Shown piece after piece: positions 43,144 to 51,355 of a DNA stretch of 64,000 bases; position 1 is the first letter of the stretch, and the number at the start of each line of letters is the position of its first letter. Source of the stretch: Bacillus sp. Cs-700 (GTDB lineage Bacteria; Bacillota; Bacilli; Bacillales; Guptibacillaceae); contig NZ_CP041063.1 of NCBI RefSeq assembly GCF_011082085.1, positions 744,001 through 808,000 of the forward strand, written 5' to 3'. The notes under the pieces are model-generated. The model saw only the letters and a program-made list of their open reading frames with translations. It was not told the origin of the DNA and searched no databases. The translations under genes and the position numbers were made by a program.

Positions 43144-43692
43144 TTATTTGATAAGATCACTTTTAATAATTGAATTCATATATAAATCATCAAATTTACC
43201 AAGAGTATATTCATAGTGCCTGAGTAAACCTTCTTTTGTAAAACCTAGTTTGCTAACCAACCTTTGTGATTGAATATTACCAGGTTCTATCAAAGCCTCT
43301 ATCCGTTCTAACTGATAGTGATTAAATCCATACCTCATAATAGCTCCTAGCGCTTCCGAAGCTATACCTTTCCCCCAATAATTTTTACTTAATTCAAATC
43401 CAACTTCAGCTCTATAATGTTTGTGTTGCATATTTAAATACCCGCAACTACCTATAACCTTATCTGAGTCTTTTAAAGTAACTCCCCACCTAATACCTGT
43501 ACCTTCCTTAATTATTGAGTGATACCAATCGATTTCATCCATTACTTCTTGAACACTTTGAGCAGGCGCTAGACCCATATGTTGTACGACTTCTTCAACG
43601 GATAAATAGTGATACATATCCAAAGCATCCTCTGGGGTTACTTCTCTTAAAGTTAAACGTTTTGTTTCAATTAATGGAGTGTGCTTTTCCAT
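43144..43692 (-). CDS. GNAT N-acetyltransferase, RimJ/RimL type
   Basis: A 182-residue acetyltransferase: TPLIETKRLTLREVTPEDAL opens it, and ELSKNYWGKGIASEALGAIM holds the acetyl-CoA loop. PGNIQSQRLVSKLGFTKEGL then LRHYEYTLGKFDD are typical of the RimJ/RimL/YdaF branch. It is a single unit. Confidence 0.9.
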   Translation of the reverse strand: MEKHTPLIETKRLTLREVTPEDALDMYHYLSVEEVVQHMGLAPAQSVQEVMDEIDWYHSIIKEGTGIRWGVTLKDSDKVIGSCGYLNMQHKHYRAEVGFELSKNYWGKGIASEALGAIMRYGFNHYQLERIEALIEPGNIQSQRLVSKLGFTKEGLLRHYEYTLGKFDDLYMNSIIKSDLIK

Positions 43693-43763
43693 CTATGTTC
43701 CTTTCTTTAACGTTTTCTACTTGTATAGCTCTCCCTAATACAGAGGCACCAGAATCTATGTTT

Positions 43764-43798
43764 TGTTCTTCAGCTCTTGCTCTGATTTAATTGAATAA
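43764..43798 (+). repeat. Array element, class C
   Basis: TTGTTCTTCAGCTCTTGCTC, TGATTTAATTGAATAA. The centre reads GCTCTGA. It is 66 bases before the next stop. Confidence 0.7.
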
Positions 43799-43863
43799 CC
43801 TAATTCAAGATAAACCTATTTAATCTAATTTTTTACTAACTAAACACTAAGCTACAATCCTAT

Positions 43864-44382
43864 TCAATGGGTTTTCCACTCTTCTTCTAAAATTCCGTAA
43901 GAATATTCATCCCACCAACCATCCCCATGCGGAATGCATTTTTTAAAATATCCTTCTCTTCTCATACCGATCTTTTCCATAACACGATAAGAAGGAACAT
44001 TTTCTGGTTGGCATGTAGCTACAATCCTATGTAACTTTAACTCTTCAAATCCATATTTTAATATTGCAAGGGCAGCTTCCGAAGCATAGCCTTTATTATA
44101 ATAATCCGGATTGAATGCCCATCCTATCTCATAAGAATGTTCACCAAAATATTTAAAAAACTCAATATGCCCTATTAGTATTTTCTTGTCAAAAAGTATC
44201 ACAGGAAATTTCTTAGCCGATGCTCCCATGTTTTCTCTTATAAACTTCTTTGTTGCTTCTTTTGTTAATACACCTTCCGGCATATATTCCATAACAGTCT
44301 GTTGGGAAGTATATTTATATACTTCTTTCCAATCTTCTTCTTCAAAATCACGTATAATTAATCTTTCTGTTCTTAGGTTCAT
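43864..44382 (-). CDS. GNAT N-acetyltransferase, RimJ/RimL type
   Basis: A 172-residue acetyltransferase. NLRTERLIIRDFEEEDWKEV opens it, FNPDYYNKGYASEAALAILK is the acetyl-CoA loop region, and NVPSYRVMEKIGMRREGYFK follows. It is distinct from the neighbour at 43.1 kb, so this is not a simple duplication. Confidence 0.9.
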   Translation of the reverse strand: MNLRTERLIIRDFEEEDWKEVYKYTSQQTVMEYMPEGVLTKEATKKFIRENMGASAKKFPVILFDKKILIGHIEFFKYFGEHSYEIGWAFNPDYYNKGYASEAALAILKYGFEELKLHRIVATCQPENVPSYRVMEKIGMRREGYFKKCIPHGDGWWDEYSYGILEEEWKTH

Positions 44383-44455
44383 ATATCTCTCCTATAAAAT
44401 ATTCTATATTTTAAATTCAACTTAGTTTTGAAACTAAGTTATCAAGACCAATGTT

Positions 44456-44480
44456 AAAGCGCTTACTAAACGTTAAGTAA
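44456..44480 (+). repeat. Array element, class B hairpin only
   Basis: AAGCGCTTACT, AAACG and TTAAGTAAG: the class B left half without a core. Confidence 0.4.
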
Positions 44481-44560
44481 GAATTCCTATTAAAGTACTA
44501 AAGGACACAACACTCTACATAAGAATTGTGCCCTTGCCTATTAGCAATATTACTTTTTAG

Positions 44561-45298
44561 CTATGATAAAAACCTTTTTGAATTTGTACGAATTCCATTA
44601 GCAGTTCGATTGTTTTCTATGAAACTTTTTAAAATTTCATAATCCCTCTCTTCTTCACCAAACTGAGGAATTATAGGTGCGTGGGTAAGAAGAAACAAAA
44701 GATCTTCCGGTTTCTTATAATAATCTGTGGCGTCATAATCAAAGGATTGGACTTCAGAGAACCCGGCATCTTTAAGCTCTCGCATGTATTTTTCTTTCAA
44801 TAATCCATCTGAAAGTTCATAAGATTGTCCTCTTCCAAAAGCTTTTTTGATATTCCATTTATCTGCTTCACTAACTTGTTGGGTTAAGAAAACTCCACCC
44901 TTTTTTAAAACTCTCCCTACTTCTAGTGAATTGAAAGGAGCGTGGCAGCTTGAGATAACATTGAATAACCCATCAGGAAGTAATAAATTATCAGATGACA
45001 TTTGGGCAAAACGCACATTAGTCGCCTCTGAATTTAATAGATTCGTTTGTGCAGTTTCCACCATACTTGAAGAAAGGTCGATCCCTATAAGGAAAAGCAA
45101 TGAAGAGGCAATCTCTAGAACATTTTCTCCACCACCTGTACCTATATCTAAAAGGACGTCGGTGTCACTAACTTTTTTTAATACTTCATCATAGAACTCC
45201 CACTTAGCTCCTTCTGATGTAAGCTGTAAGTTACTAAAATCCCACCCATTACTCTTTCCTACATTATCGTAAAATTTTTCATAATTTAATTCTGTCAT
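44561..45298 (-). CDS. SAM-dependent methyltransferase, altered C-terminus
   Basis: A 245-residue class I methyltransferase. Motif I is VLLDIGTGGGENVLEIA (about 48-64), GIDLSSSMVETA and SCHAPFNSLEVGRVLKKGG follow. It ends KRFLS; one added base would give KRFLIIAKK, the usual end, so a tiny frameshift near 44575 is likely. The start at 45298 follows AAAGGTGGA. Substrate unknown. Confidence 0.85.
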   Translation of the reverse strand: MTELNYEKFYDNVGKSNGWDFSNLQLTSEGAKWEFYDEVLKKVSDTDVLLDIGTGGGENVLEIASSLLFLIGIDLSSSMVETAQTNLLNSEATNVRFAQMSSDNLLLPDGLFNVISSCHAPFNSLEVGRVLKKGGVFLTQQVSEADKWNIKKAFGRGQSYELSDGLLKEKYMRELKDAGFSEVQSFDYDATDYYKKPEDLLFLLTHAPIIPQFGEEERDYEILKSFIENNRTANGIRTNSKRFLS

Positions 45299-45324
45299 TG
45301 GATTTCCACCTTTCAAATGTAAAA

Positions 45325-45353
45325 ACCAAGACACTTTTTAGCATCTTGGTTTC
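45325..45353. terminator. Hairpin upstream of the methyltransferase gene
   Basis: AACCAAGA and TCTTGGTT pair around 12 bases, 27 bases upstream of the methyltransferase start. It may be a terminator or leader structure. 45354-45577 holds no gene. Confidence 0.45.
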
Positions 45354-45580
45354 GCTAAATAAATGACTACCGTTTATATTCAAAGCCTTCGTTTTCTTAA
45401 AAAGGGCACACTTCCCCCCTGATGGCTGCTACGCGTTTTTTTTACAGCCCGAAAACTACTTACTTCGAACAATTCGGAAAGACATTCCATTCACCCCATT
45501 TGAAAGAATACTATAATTATAGTTGAACGCTTAACATTTGTAAAAATAATCCTTAAGAGGAAAAAAGTGATTCGAATACA

Positions 45581-45617
45581 ATTCTTTAACTTCCGCTCCG
45601 ATTTAACGGAATAATGA
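45581..45617 (+). repeat. Array element, class C
   Basis: ATTCTTTAACTTCC, GCTCCGATTTAACGGAATAA. It is 24 bases before the next stop codon. Confidence 0.78.
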
Positions 45618-45640
45618 CTCAATTCAAAATTACTTCACTA

Positions 45641-45871
45641 CTATTTTATATCTTTGTTTTCACTATGTTTGAAAATAACTACACTACACTCTTCACACCT
45701 TAACGCTGGAACTTTTTTGACCTTTAACCATGCATCACCTATTAATGTTTCACTTCCAAAGTCCGCAAAGATGGAATCAGGCGAGTCTGACCAGCAAATT
45801 CTTCGAGGAGAGAAAATATATCCTTGCTTCAACTGGTTACCACATTCAGGACACATTACAACATCGTCCAT
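45641..45871 (-). CDS. Zinc-ribbon protein (PF20097-like)
   Basis: 76 residues with two cysteine pairs: CPECGNQL (Cys at about 7 and 10) and LRCEECSVVIF (about 58 and 61). GYIFSPRRICWSDSP lies between them. This is the architecture of a small zinc-ribbon family (PF20097/DUF6487, from memory). Function unknown. Confidence 0.78.
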   Translation of the reverse strand: MDDVVMCPECGNQLKQGYIFSPRRICWSDSPDSIFADFGSETLIGDAWLKVKKVPALRCEECSVVIFKHSENKDIK

Positions 45872-45967
45872 TGTTAGTTACACCACCTTCATCGTAGCGT
45901 TCTTAATGGAATAACTGGTTAGCCTGCACCGTTAATTTTAAATTAACTTTTATTTGACCCGAAGATT

Positions 45968-46020
45968 ATGTAATAAGGGCGAGTACTTTATAAAGTATTA
46001 GCTCCGAGATACAAGAAGAT
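45968..46020 (+). repeat. Array element, class C
   Basis: ATGTAATAAGGGCGAGTAC then TTTATAAAGTATTAGCTCC then GAGATACAAGAAGA. AGTACTTTATAAAGTATT is itself a small palindrome. 22 bases before the next stop. Confidence 0.72.
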
Positions 46021-46041
46021 AAATTATACGTTTAAAATGTT

Positions 46042-46529
46042 TTATATCTCTTTTATCATCATGACATTCGTAGTTTGATAACCTAATTTTTCATATAAAC
46101 CCCTTGCTACTTTGTTATGACCAAAAACGTGAAGCCCTATTTTCTCTACTCCTAATTCTTTCCCTACTATTTCTATTGCTTGCATTGTACTCTGACCATA
46201 ACCTTGTCCTTGATATCTATCTAAAATTCTAATATCTCGAATAAATCCTTTATCGTTTAATTTATGCTCTAGCCATACCATTCCAATTACTTGTTCCTCG
46301 TTTAGAATGTAATATATGTAATTACTATCGGTTTGTTCTCTGTCAGGTAAAAGTAATTCGTATTCTTGCCTGGCTTTATCCTTTGCCTCTTTATAATTCC
46401 AATTTATTTAGACAAAACTTTTTCGATAGCATAATTTTCAATCGCTGAAGAAAAATATTTTTCAAATTCATTAGAATTTATAAGTCTTAAAGTAACTACC
46501 CTACTTCCTCCCTCACTGTATTTAACCAT
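46042..46529 (-). pseudogene. GNAT acetyltransferase, frameshifted
   Basis: The N-terminal frame gives VVTLRLINSNEFEKYFSSAI, then ENYAIEKVLSK and a stop near 46408. The next frame continues NWNYKEAKDKARQEYELLLP, then YIYYILNEEQVIGMVWLEHK, and the C-terminal part from 46281 has QGQGYGQSTMQAIEIVG and GLYEKLGYQ. One base change in length near 46410 separates two halves of one 160-residue enzyme. Confidence 0.82.
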
Positions 46530-46537
46530 ATTTCATT

Positions 46538-46635
46538 AATACCAATTATTTCAAAACAATCCACTTACCACAATCTCTTTCGTAAAAAAAGATAGCCTCT
46601 CTTGTTGTAGAATTGCTCCGAGATTGTGGAAGTCT
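46538..46635 (+). repeat. Array element, class A (long form, hairpin altered)
   Basis: TAATACCAATTATTTCAAAA, the hairpin region ATAGCCTCTCTTGTTGTAG and the core GCTCCGAGATTGTGGAAG. The minus-strand TTGTGG and AATAAT boxes are still 17 apart. It is over 100 bases before the next stop. Confidence 0.85.
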
Positions 46636-46745
46636 TGATATCAAAATATATTTTTTATATAAAGGTTGCTACCAATATTCCAATAACCTTTAAAGACTGA
46701 AATACAAAAAATCACTACAAGAACTTTTGCATTTTTTTCATCAGA

Positions 46746-46770
46746 AAAAGAGCTGTCTAAAACAGCTCAG
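46746..46770 (-). terminator. Intrinsic terminator of the AraC gene
   Basis: GAGCTGT and ACAGCTC pair around CTAAA, with TTTTTC after it on the minus strand. Confidence 0.88.
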
Positions 46771-46780
46771 TAATGTTTTA

Positions 46781-47656
46781 TTACTTTTTCTTCTTAACGG
46801 GAATCCAAATCTCACATTTTACAGAGGTAGAAGTTAAATCTTTGCTTTTAATCGACACGATTTCGGGTCCTTCTGTTACTTGATAGGTGGAAGATGGAAA
46901 CCACTCTGAATAAATCTTTCCCCATGTTTCTTGTAATGTATTAGGGAATGGTCCGGTTGATTCAAATATCGCCCAGGTTAATGCAGGTACTTCAAGTTTA
47001 GTAAAATTTCCGGGGCATTCTTGGGTTGTTGCTACTCCTATATATTGATCAAGTTCCCCTTTTTCTTCCATACGCCCTTCTGAAAAGTTACTCGATGCTT
47101 GAATCATCCCTTTAGGTTCAACATTTGATAGTTTTTGTAATCGTTCTATTTTATCCATAGTCAAGGATTGCCACATCCCAGCTATTTCCGGATTTTCTCC
47201 TTCAAAAACAATTGGAACTCGTTTCATAATACCAACGATGTTAAATGCTTCTTGTTGTTCGATTCGATAGTTCATTTCAGATCCTCCTCTAATTGATAAT
47301 TGGAAGGTCATAAATGGATAGGCTTTTAAATGCTGACCTTTGTTTCTTGCTTCTGTTGGTGTGACGCCATGTAAATTGAGAAAAGCTCTCGTGAAGGAGT
47401 CCGGTGAATTGTATCCATATTTCATCGCAACATCGATTACTTTTACATTACTATTTTGAAGCTCAAATGCTGCCAAACTAAGTCGTCTACGGCGTATATA
47501 TTCTGATAACGTAATTCCTGCAAGAAAAGAAAACATTCTCTTAAAATGATATTCGGAACAATAAGCTAAACTTGCCACTACTTTGTAGTCTAATTCGTTA
47601 GTAAGGTTATCTTCAATATACTTCATTGCAGTATTCATGTCCTTAAGCAAATCCAT
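46781..47656 (-). CDS. AraC-family regulator with GyrI-like effector domain
   Basis: A 291-residue regulator. The two N-terminal HTH motifs are [20 protein letters not shown] (about 22-41) and [20 protein letters not shown] (about 73-92), with GVTPTEAR closing the domain. From about 130 a GyrI/effector-binding domain with [19 protein letters not shown] and [20 protein letters not shown] follows, typical of Rob/BmrR-type drug-sensing regulators. It has its own terminator, and the start follows GGAGGTCAC. Confidence 0.9.
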   Translation of the reverse strand: MDLLKDMNTAMKYIEDNLTNELDYKVVASLAYCSEYHFKRMFSFLAGITLSEYIRRRRLSLAAFELQNSNVKVIDVAMKYGYNSPDSFTRAFLNLHGVTPTEARNKGQHLKAYPFMTFQLSIRGGSEMNYRIEQQEAFNIVGIMKRVPIVFEGENPEIAGMWQSLTMDKIERLQKLSNVEPKGMIQASSNFSEGRMEEKGELDQYIGVATTQECPGNFTKLEVPALTWAIFESTGPFPNTLQETWGKIYSEWFPSSTYQVTEGPEIVSIKSKDLTSTSVKCEIWIPVKKKK

Positions 47657-47733
47657 TAATGTGACCTCCTTTCATCAATAGAATAACAGGAGTTTACTCT
47701 ATTCATCCGACATTTTGTGCACCATTTTGTAGG

Positions 47734-47768
47734 GTTATTTAACCTAAACTGCTCCGTTAGTTCAATTC
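47734..47768 (+). repeat. Array element, degenerate
   Basis: ATTTAACCTAAACTGCTCCG then TTAGTTCAATT. ATTTAAC fits RYYYAAC and GTTAGTT is close to GTTRRRY. It lies beside the intact copy at 47.79 kb. Confidence 0.5.
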
Positions 47769-47787
47769 TTTCATCCCCATAGTTACA

Positions 47788-47828
47788 CACCATTGTTTAT
47801 GAATAGCTCCGAGATTGTTGAATAAGTG
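47788..47828 (+). repeat. Array element, class C (left end of duplicated phosphatase unit)
   Basis: AATAGCTCCGAGATTGTTGA then ATAAGTG. Homology with the copy at 51313 starts at GCTCCGAG. Confidence 0.85.
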
Positions 47829-47846
47829 TTTATGTTACAAATTCAT

Positions 47847-48425
47847 TTACATCAAATGTTTCGTGCAATTATATAAAGAACAATCCCAATCTCCATTGAT
47901 ATTTTCTAAGATTGTAAATGCTGTATTATCTATATAAGTTTTTTGAAACCTATTAGGGAGTAATTGTTGCAATGTTAAACCAATTAAAGCCCCATGGCTC
48001 ACTATTATAATTCGCTTTCCGTTATATGTATGGACTATACCTTCTATAAATTCAATTCCTCTTTTGCCTACTTCTTCAAAACTTTCAATCCCTAGGTCTA
48101 AGTCACGCCAATTCCTTCCCCACTTTTTCAGTCGATCCTCTTCTGTCGTTCCTTCAATTTCCCCGCAATCTATTTCTCTAATTCTTTTGTCATAATGACT
48201 TATAGATAAGTTTATTTTACTTCCAATGATTTGTGCAGTTTCAATTGCTCTTGTTAAATCACTTGAAATAATAACATCCCATTTTCCTTCTTCTTGTAGT
48301 CTAGCGCCAATATTTGCAGCTTGTTTTCTACCTAATTCGTTTAAAGGAATATCTGACGTGCCTTGTGCTTTGCCATGATCATTCCACTCCGTAATTCCAT
48401 GTCTAATTAGCCCTATGGTTGTCAT
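47847..48425 (-). CDS. Histidine phosphatase family protein, copy 1
   Basis: 192 residues. MTTIGLIRHGITEWNDHGKA opens with the RHG phosphohistidine motif (His9); SHGALIGLTLQQLLP near 150 contains the second catalytic His. SDLTRAIETAQIIGS is the usual acid/base region. It is nearly identical to the copy at 51356 (a few substitutions such as Q44/R and K106/E). It probably dephosphorylates a small metabolite (CobC/phosphoglycerate-mutase-like). Confidence 0.92.
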   Translation of the reverse strand: MTTIGLIRHGITEWNDHGKAQGTSDIPLNELGRKQAANIGARLQEEGKWDVIISSDLTRAIETAQIIGSKINLSISHYDKRIREIDCGEIEGTTEEDRLKKWGRNWRDLDLGIESFEEVGKRGIEFIEGIVHTYNGKRIIIVSHGALIGLTLQQLLPNRFQKTYIDNTAFTILENINGDWDCSLYNCTKHLM

Positions 48426-48445
48426 TCTATCTATCCCCTTTTACT

Positions 48446-48492
48446 AGCGCTTACTTCTTTTTGATCAAACGCTCCGAGATACTGAAAGATGG
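48446..48492 (+). repeat. Array element, class B/C (shared end of two duplicated units)
   Basis: AGCGCTTACTTCTTTTTGAT, CAAAC, then GCTCCGAGATACTGAAAGATGG. The left part matches 51.99 kb and the part from GCTC on matches 42.36 kb, so it is the junction of two duplications. Confidence 0.88.
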
Positions 48493-48518
48493 TAAATAAC
48501 GATCCTTCTGTCTTAAGG

Positions 48519-48710
48519 TTAAGACTTTTCTTCTTTTGATAACAGTCCAACAATGACCATGACAACAGCATATATAATAATCGTAGTTATTAATAAAGTT
48601 AACGGATTATAATGATTATGCAAAAATGGGGACAAAACTATTACTATCACCAATAGTATTACACCAGCTATTTTTTGGTTTTTCTTCTTTTTTGCAACTT
48701 CCATTTTCAA
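48519..48710 (-). CDS. Small two-span membrane protein
   Basis: 63 residues from a TTG start with GGAGG seven bases upstream. KKKKNQKIAGVILLVIVIVL and HNHYNPLTLLITTIIIYAVV form two membrane segments. A frameshifted copy lies at 42.4 kb. Confidence 0.7.
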   Translation of the reverse strand: MKMEVAKKKKNQKIAGVILLVIVIVLSPFLHNHYNPLTLLITTIIIYAVVMVIVGLLSKEEKS

Positions 48711-48767
48711 TGATAACCTCCATTTATTTCTGGGTTGCTCTTAAATAATGAAATAGCTGCAAAGACA

Positions 48768-48802
48768 CTTACTCAACTTTCGCTCCGAGATAATGAAATA
48801 AC
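48768..48802 (+). repeat. Array element, class C
   Basis: CTTACTCAACTTTC, GCTCCGAGATAATGAAATAAC. The left half is duplicated at 42.67 kb. It ends 13 bases before the next stop. Confidence 0.82.
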
Positions 48803-48814
48803 AAATCTATCCTC

Positions 48815-49246
48815 TTAGGGTTTTCCGATTACTGGAATCTCCTCTAAAATAGCTTTTAGTTCCTTTATTATATATTTTAAATACGATTGATCTGATTCAA
48901 AGTCGAATTTTAGAACGGCTCCAGTTCCTAAAGGATAACAGGTTTCACCTGTCCACATTACTTTTCCTGTAAGATCCACTTCGGCTTCGAGCACAATGAA
49001 ATCTTCCATGTTTTTAAAAGATGCTTTTCCCTTCAACGTTTCATCTAAATTTTTTAGTTCTTCCATAAAAGAAAATATTTCGTCCGTTCTTAAGCTTGCA
49101 GGAAATTCAACCGAGTAACCCGGTATTTCTATATTGATGATCGAGAAAATCCAATTTCCATCCCAGTAATCTGTAGCATCCGGATGCTGTCTGCCAATTA
49201 CTTTAATAACAATATTCGTTTCGTCACCTAACAGTTTAAATTCCAT
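48815..49246 (-). CDS. Possible WapI-family immunity protein
   Basis: A 143-residue protein: VIGRQHPDATDYWDGNWIFS (about 17-36) and EEIPVIGKP at the end, with EFPASLRTDEIFSFMEELKN between. The DYWDxNW motif and the layout recall the WapI immunity family, which protects B. subtilis against the tRNase WapA. No toxin gene is nearby, so it would be an orphan immunity gene. The assignment is from memory of the family. Confidence 0.55.
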   Translation of the reverse strand: MEFKLLGDETNIVIKVIGRQHPDATDYWDGNWIFSIINIEIPGYSVEFPASLRTDEIFSFMEELKNLDETLKGKASFKNMEDFIVLEAEVDLTGKVMWTGETCYPLGTGAVLKFDFESDQSYLKYIIKELKAILEEIPVIGKP

Positions 49247-49398
49247 TGATTAACCTCGCTTGTTCATTTATTTTCTAGACTACGAGCTAAGGTCAGTCTA
49301 AATAATAGCTCTTTTAGTTTAGCTCTTCATTTAAAGAGAGTTACTATGTACTATGGGTGTTTCCAACCACACGGTGATATCCCCATGACAGATTTGCT

Positions 49399-49497
49399 TA
49401 AACCAATTATTTCAAAACCATCAATATAACTCAATCTTATATTTAAAATTAAAAGGAGCCTATCTTATTACAGATAAGCTCCGAGATAATGGAATAT
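49399..49497 (+). repeat. Array element, class A (long form)
   Basis: TTAAACCAATTATTTCAAAAC leads to the hairpin GAGCCTATCT...AGATAAGCTC and the core CCGAGATAATGGAAT. TTGAGT and AATAAT are 17 bases apart on the minus strand. It ends at the stop of the next unit. Confidence 0.9.
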
Positions 49498-49499
49498 CG

Positions 49500-49656
49500 T
49501 CATTTTCCAGCCACTGACGTTAATGCACCGATGGTAACACTTGCCATTGAGAGAGCAATACCTTGATAGCTATAAGAATAATCTTCTACAACCTTCGTTC
49601 TAACTTGTTCGGGTGTTAAGTACTGTTTTTTCGATTTTCAAAATTTCTACAGGCAA
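49500..49656 (-). pseudogene. Tiny gene, frameshifted
   Basis: A TTG at 49656 with GGGGG upstream gives MPVEILKIEK. After a slip the neighbouring frame gives QYLTPEQVRTKVVEDYSYSY, then QGIALSMASVTIGALTSVAG and a stop at 49500. A single-base repair would give about 52 residues. Unknown function. Confidence 0.5.
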
Positions 49657-49748
49657 TTTAATTCCCCCTAATAATTTTTTCTGATATGTTAACGACTATT
49701 CAATATATAAAGGGGAATTTTATAAAACAAAGTAAACCATATTTAAAA

Positions 49749-50102
49749 TTAGTTAGTTTTTTTCCTGAAATTCATCATTATTAAAAATGCTAATATGAGG
49801 TAACCGACCAAACCTACCAACATAGGAAGTAATGCTTGTTCTTCACGGAGGAAATCAAAGTTTCTCAGTACCCCTGCAGCTAGAATAGCAAAAGCGATGG
49901 CAATTAATACTAAGATTAATTTGTATTGTTTTCTTGAGGGGGAATCACTTAATGGATATATCATTAATATAACTACCAAAGAACCTACAAAGTAATAGTT
50001 TAAAGAAATCATTTCCGCACTTAGCGATTCTACATTCATCAAGATAGCTATTTCTGTAGCTGATGCACCTATTATTAAAAGAAACCATTTAAAATATTTC
50101 AT
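49749..50102 (-). CDS. Membrane protein of unknown function
   Basis: 117 residues with four hydrophobic segments (FKWFLLIIGASATEIAILM, LNYYFVGSLVVILMIYPL, LILVLIAIAFAILAAGVL and LLPMLVGLVGYLILAFLI). The leader upstream includes the first codons of an unrelated gene (see 50.11 kb). Confidence 0.68.
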   Translation of the reverse strand: MKYFKWFLLIIGASATEIAILMNVESLSAEMISLNYYFVGSLVVILMIYPLSDSPSRKQYKLILVLIAIAFAILAAGVLRNFDFLREEQALLPMLVGLVGYLILAFLIMMNFRKKTN

Positions 50103-50103
50103 A

Positions 50104-50163
50104 GCGCCTCTCTTTCCAATATTAAGATCTTTGGAACCTTATTTGAGTTTTCTTTCTTCATAT
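50104..50163 (-). pseudogene. 5' fragment of the 35.4-kb small membrane gene
   Basis: The minus strand reads MKKENSNKVPKILILEREAL before a stop; MKKEN..K.PKIL matches the start of the gene at 35665. The sequence upstream of it also matches 35666-35740, so a 5' end and leader have been joined to the gene at 50102. Confidence 0.7.
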
Positions 50164-50224
50164 TAAACCACCCAATTCATTAAAATATCTCGGAATTAAA
50201 GCTTCACCTTTGCTACGTATACCT

Positions 50225-50325
50225 CTAATACCAATTATTTCAAACCCACCTACATTACTCAATCTTTATTTCAAATTAAAAGGAGCCTACCTTATTACAG
50301 ATAAGCTCCGAGTTTGTGGAAGACT
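50225..50325 (+). repeat. Array element, class A (long form)
   Basis: TAATACCAATTATTTCAAAC, the hairpin GAGCCTACCTTATTACAG, and the core GCTCCGAGTTTGTGGAAGAC. The promoter boxes on the minus strand are 17 apart. It is 60 bases before the next stop. Confidence 0.9.
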
Positions 50326-50386
50326 TGAATTCGAGATACCTTTCTTTTTTGCACCTCAATATATGTAAAAAGACACAGTATTCACT

Positions 50387-51232
50387 TTATCGAAGTGGTA
50401 GATGCATTTTCCTTGTTGGATTATAAACATCAAGCCATTTTTCTGTTTCCGACTCAATCCATCTTCCAAATCGATCCAAGAATTTCAATGTCTCTTCCGA
50501 GCTTGACAAGGGGTTGATTGCATACCAAAGAGCTGTTCTCATCTCTGGCTCTTTTTCCGGATAATGCTTCGAAAATAGTTTATAAGCTGGGTATAGATCT
50601 CTTGTGTACGACTGTTCTTGAACAATGACAAGTACACCACCAGCCCTCACAATAATTCTCATTATCCATGAACAGCAATCTTTAATATCCTCAATGTCGT
50701 CATTTCCTGTTAAATCATACTTGGCTTTATCAATAAGAGGTTTTAGATGAATAAGGTGTTCATTAGCCAAGGAGCTGTCGGGCTTATAATCAGGGAGCTT
50801 ACTTATTAAGTTTTGTCCATAAATACAAACCCCATAGGTTTTTAGAATGAAAGGAATCATGGAGCAATATTTTGACTCCTTAACCTCACTTAGAGGACTG
50901 AAACCTAATTCTACCCCGTTTATAAAAGAAAATTTCTGATCAATAAATTGTTCACTGTCCTCCACCCACTCTAGGTCAAGTTCTTCAGGATCGGAATAGG
51001 TTATGATTATTACATCCACATCCGACACACCTTTAATGTCTAACCCCCTTGGTACAGAGCCTCTTATGTAAATACTATGAATTTCTTTTGGTAAAGCGGA
51101 AAGACAGCTTTCGTTTATAAGTCGGATGACTTCTTGAAATTTATTATTAATTTTTTTATGATCAGACTGGTTTATGATATAACCTTTGTCGTCTAAAGAA
51201 CATAAAGAGCCTATTTCTTTAATTTCAGTCAT
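50387..51232 (-). CDS. Nucleotidyltransferase-domain protein (aminoglycoside adenylyltransferase-like)
   Basis: 281 residues. The nucleotidyltransferase site is IYIRGSVPRGLDIKGVSDVD (GSxxxG...DxD). LEWVEDSEQFIDQKFSFING and a helical C-terminal domain (CCSWIMRIIVRAGGVLVIV) follow. The architecture is that of the AadA/ANT group, but close relation to a known resistance enzyme cannot be shown. The start at 51232 is preferred; the open frame reaches 51298. Confidence 0.8.
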   Translation of the reverse strand: MTEIKEIGSLCSLDDKGYIINQSDHKKINNKFQEVIRLINESCLSALPKEIHSIYIRGSVPRGLDIKGVSDVDVIIITYSDPEELDLEWVEDSEQFIDQKFSFINGVELGFSPLSEVKESKYCSMIPFILKTYGVCIYGQNLISKLPDYKPDSSLANEHLIHLKPLIDKAKYDLTGNDDIEDIKDCCSWIMRIIVRAGGVLVIVQEQSYTRDLYPAYKLFSKHYPEKEPEMRTALWYAINPLSSSEETLKFLDRFGRWIESETEKWLDVYNPTRKMHLPLR

Positions 51233-51300
51233 ACTTACAAGTCCCCATTTCATTGAATTTATTAAATAAAATAATCTTTTTACATACAAAATGCGCAAGT

Positions 51301-51335
51301 CTTATTCAAGATTTGCTCCGAGATTATTGAATAAG
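51301..51335 (+). repeat. Array element, class C
   Basis: The arms CTTATTCAAGATTT and AGATTATTGAATAAG pair around GCTCCG. The right half belongs to the duplicated phosphatase unit. Confidence 0.88.
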
Positions 51336-51355
51336 TGTTTATGTTACAAGTTCAC

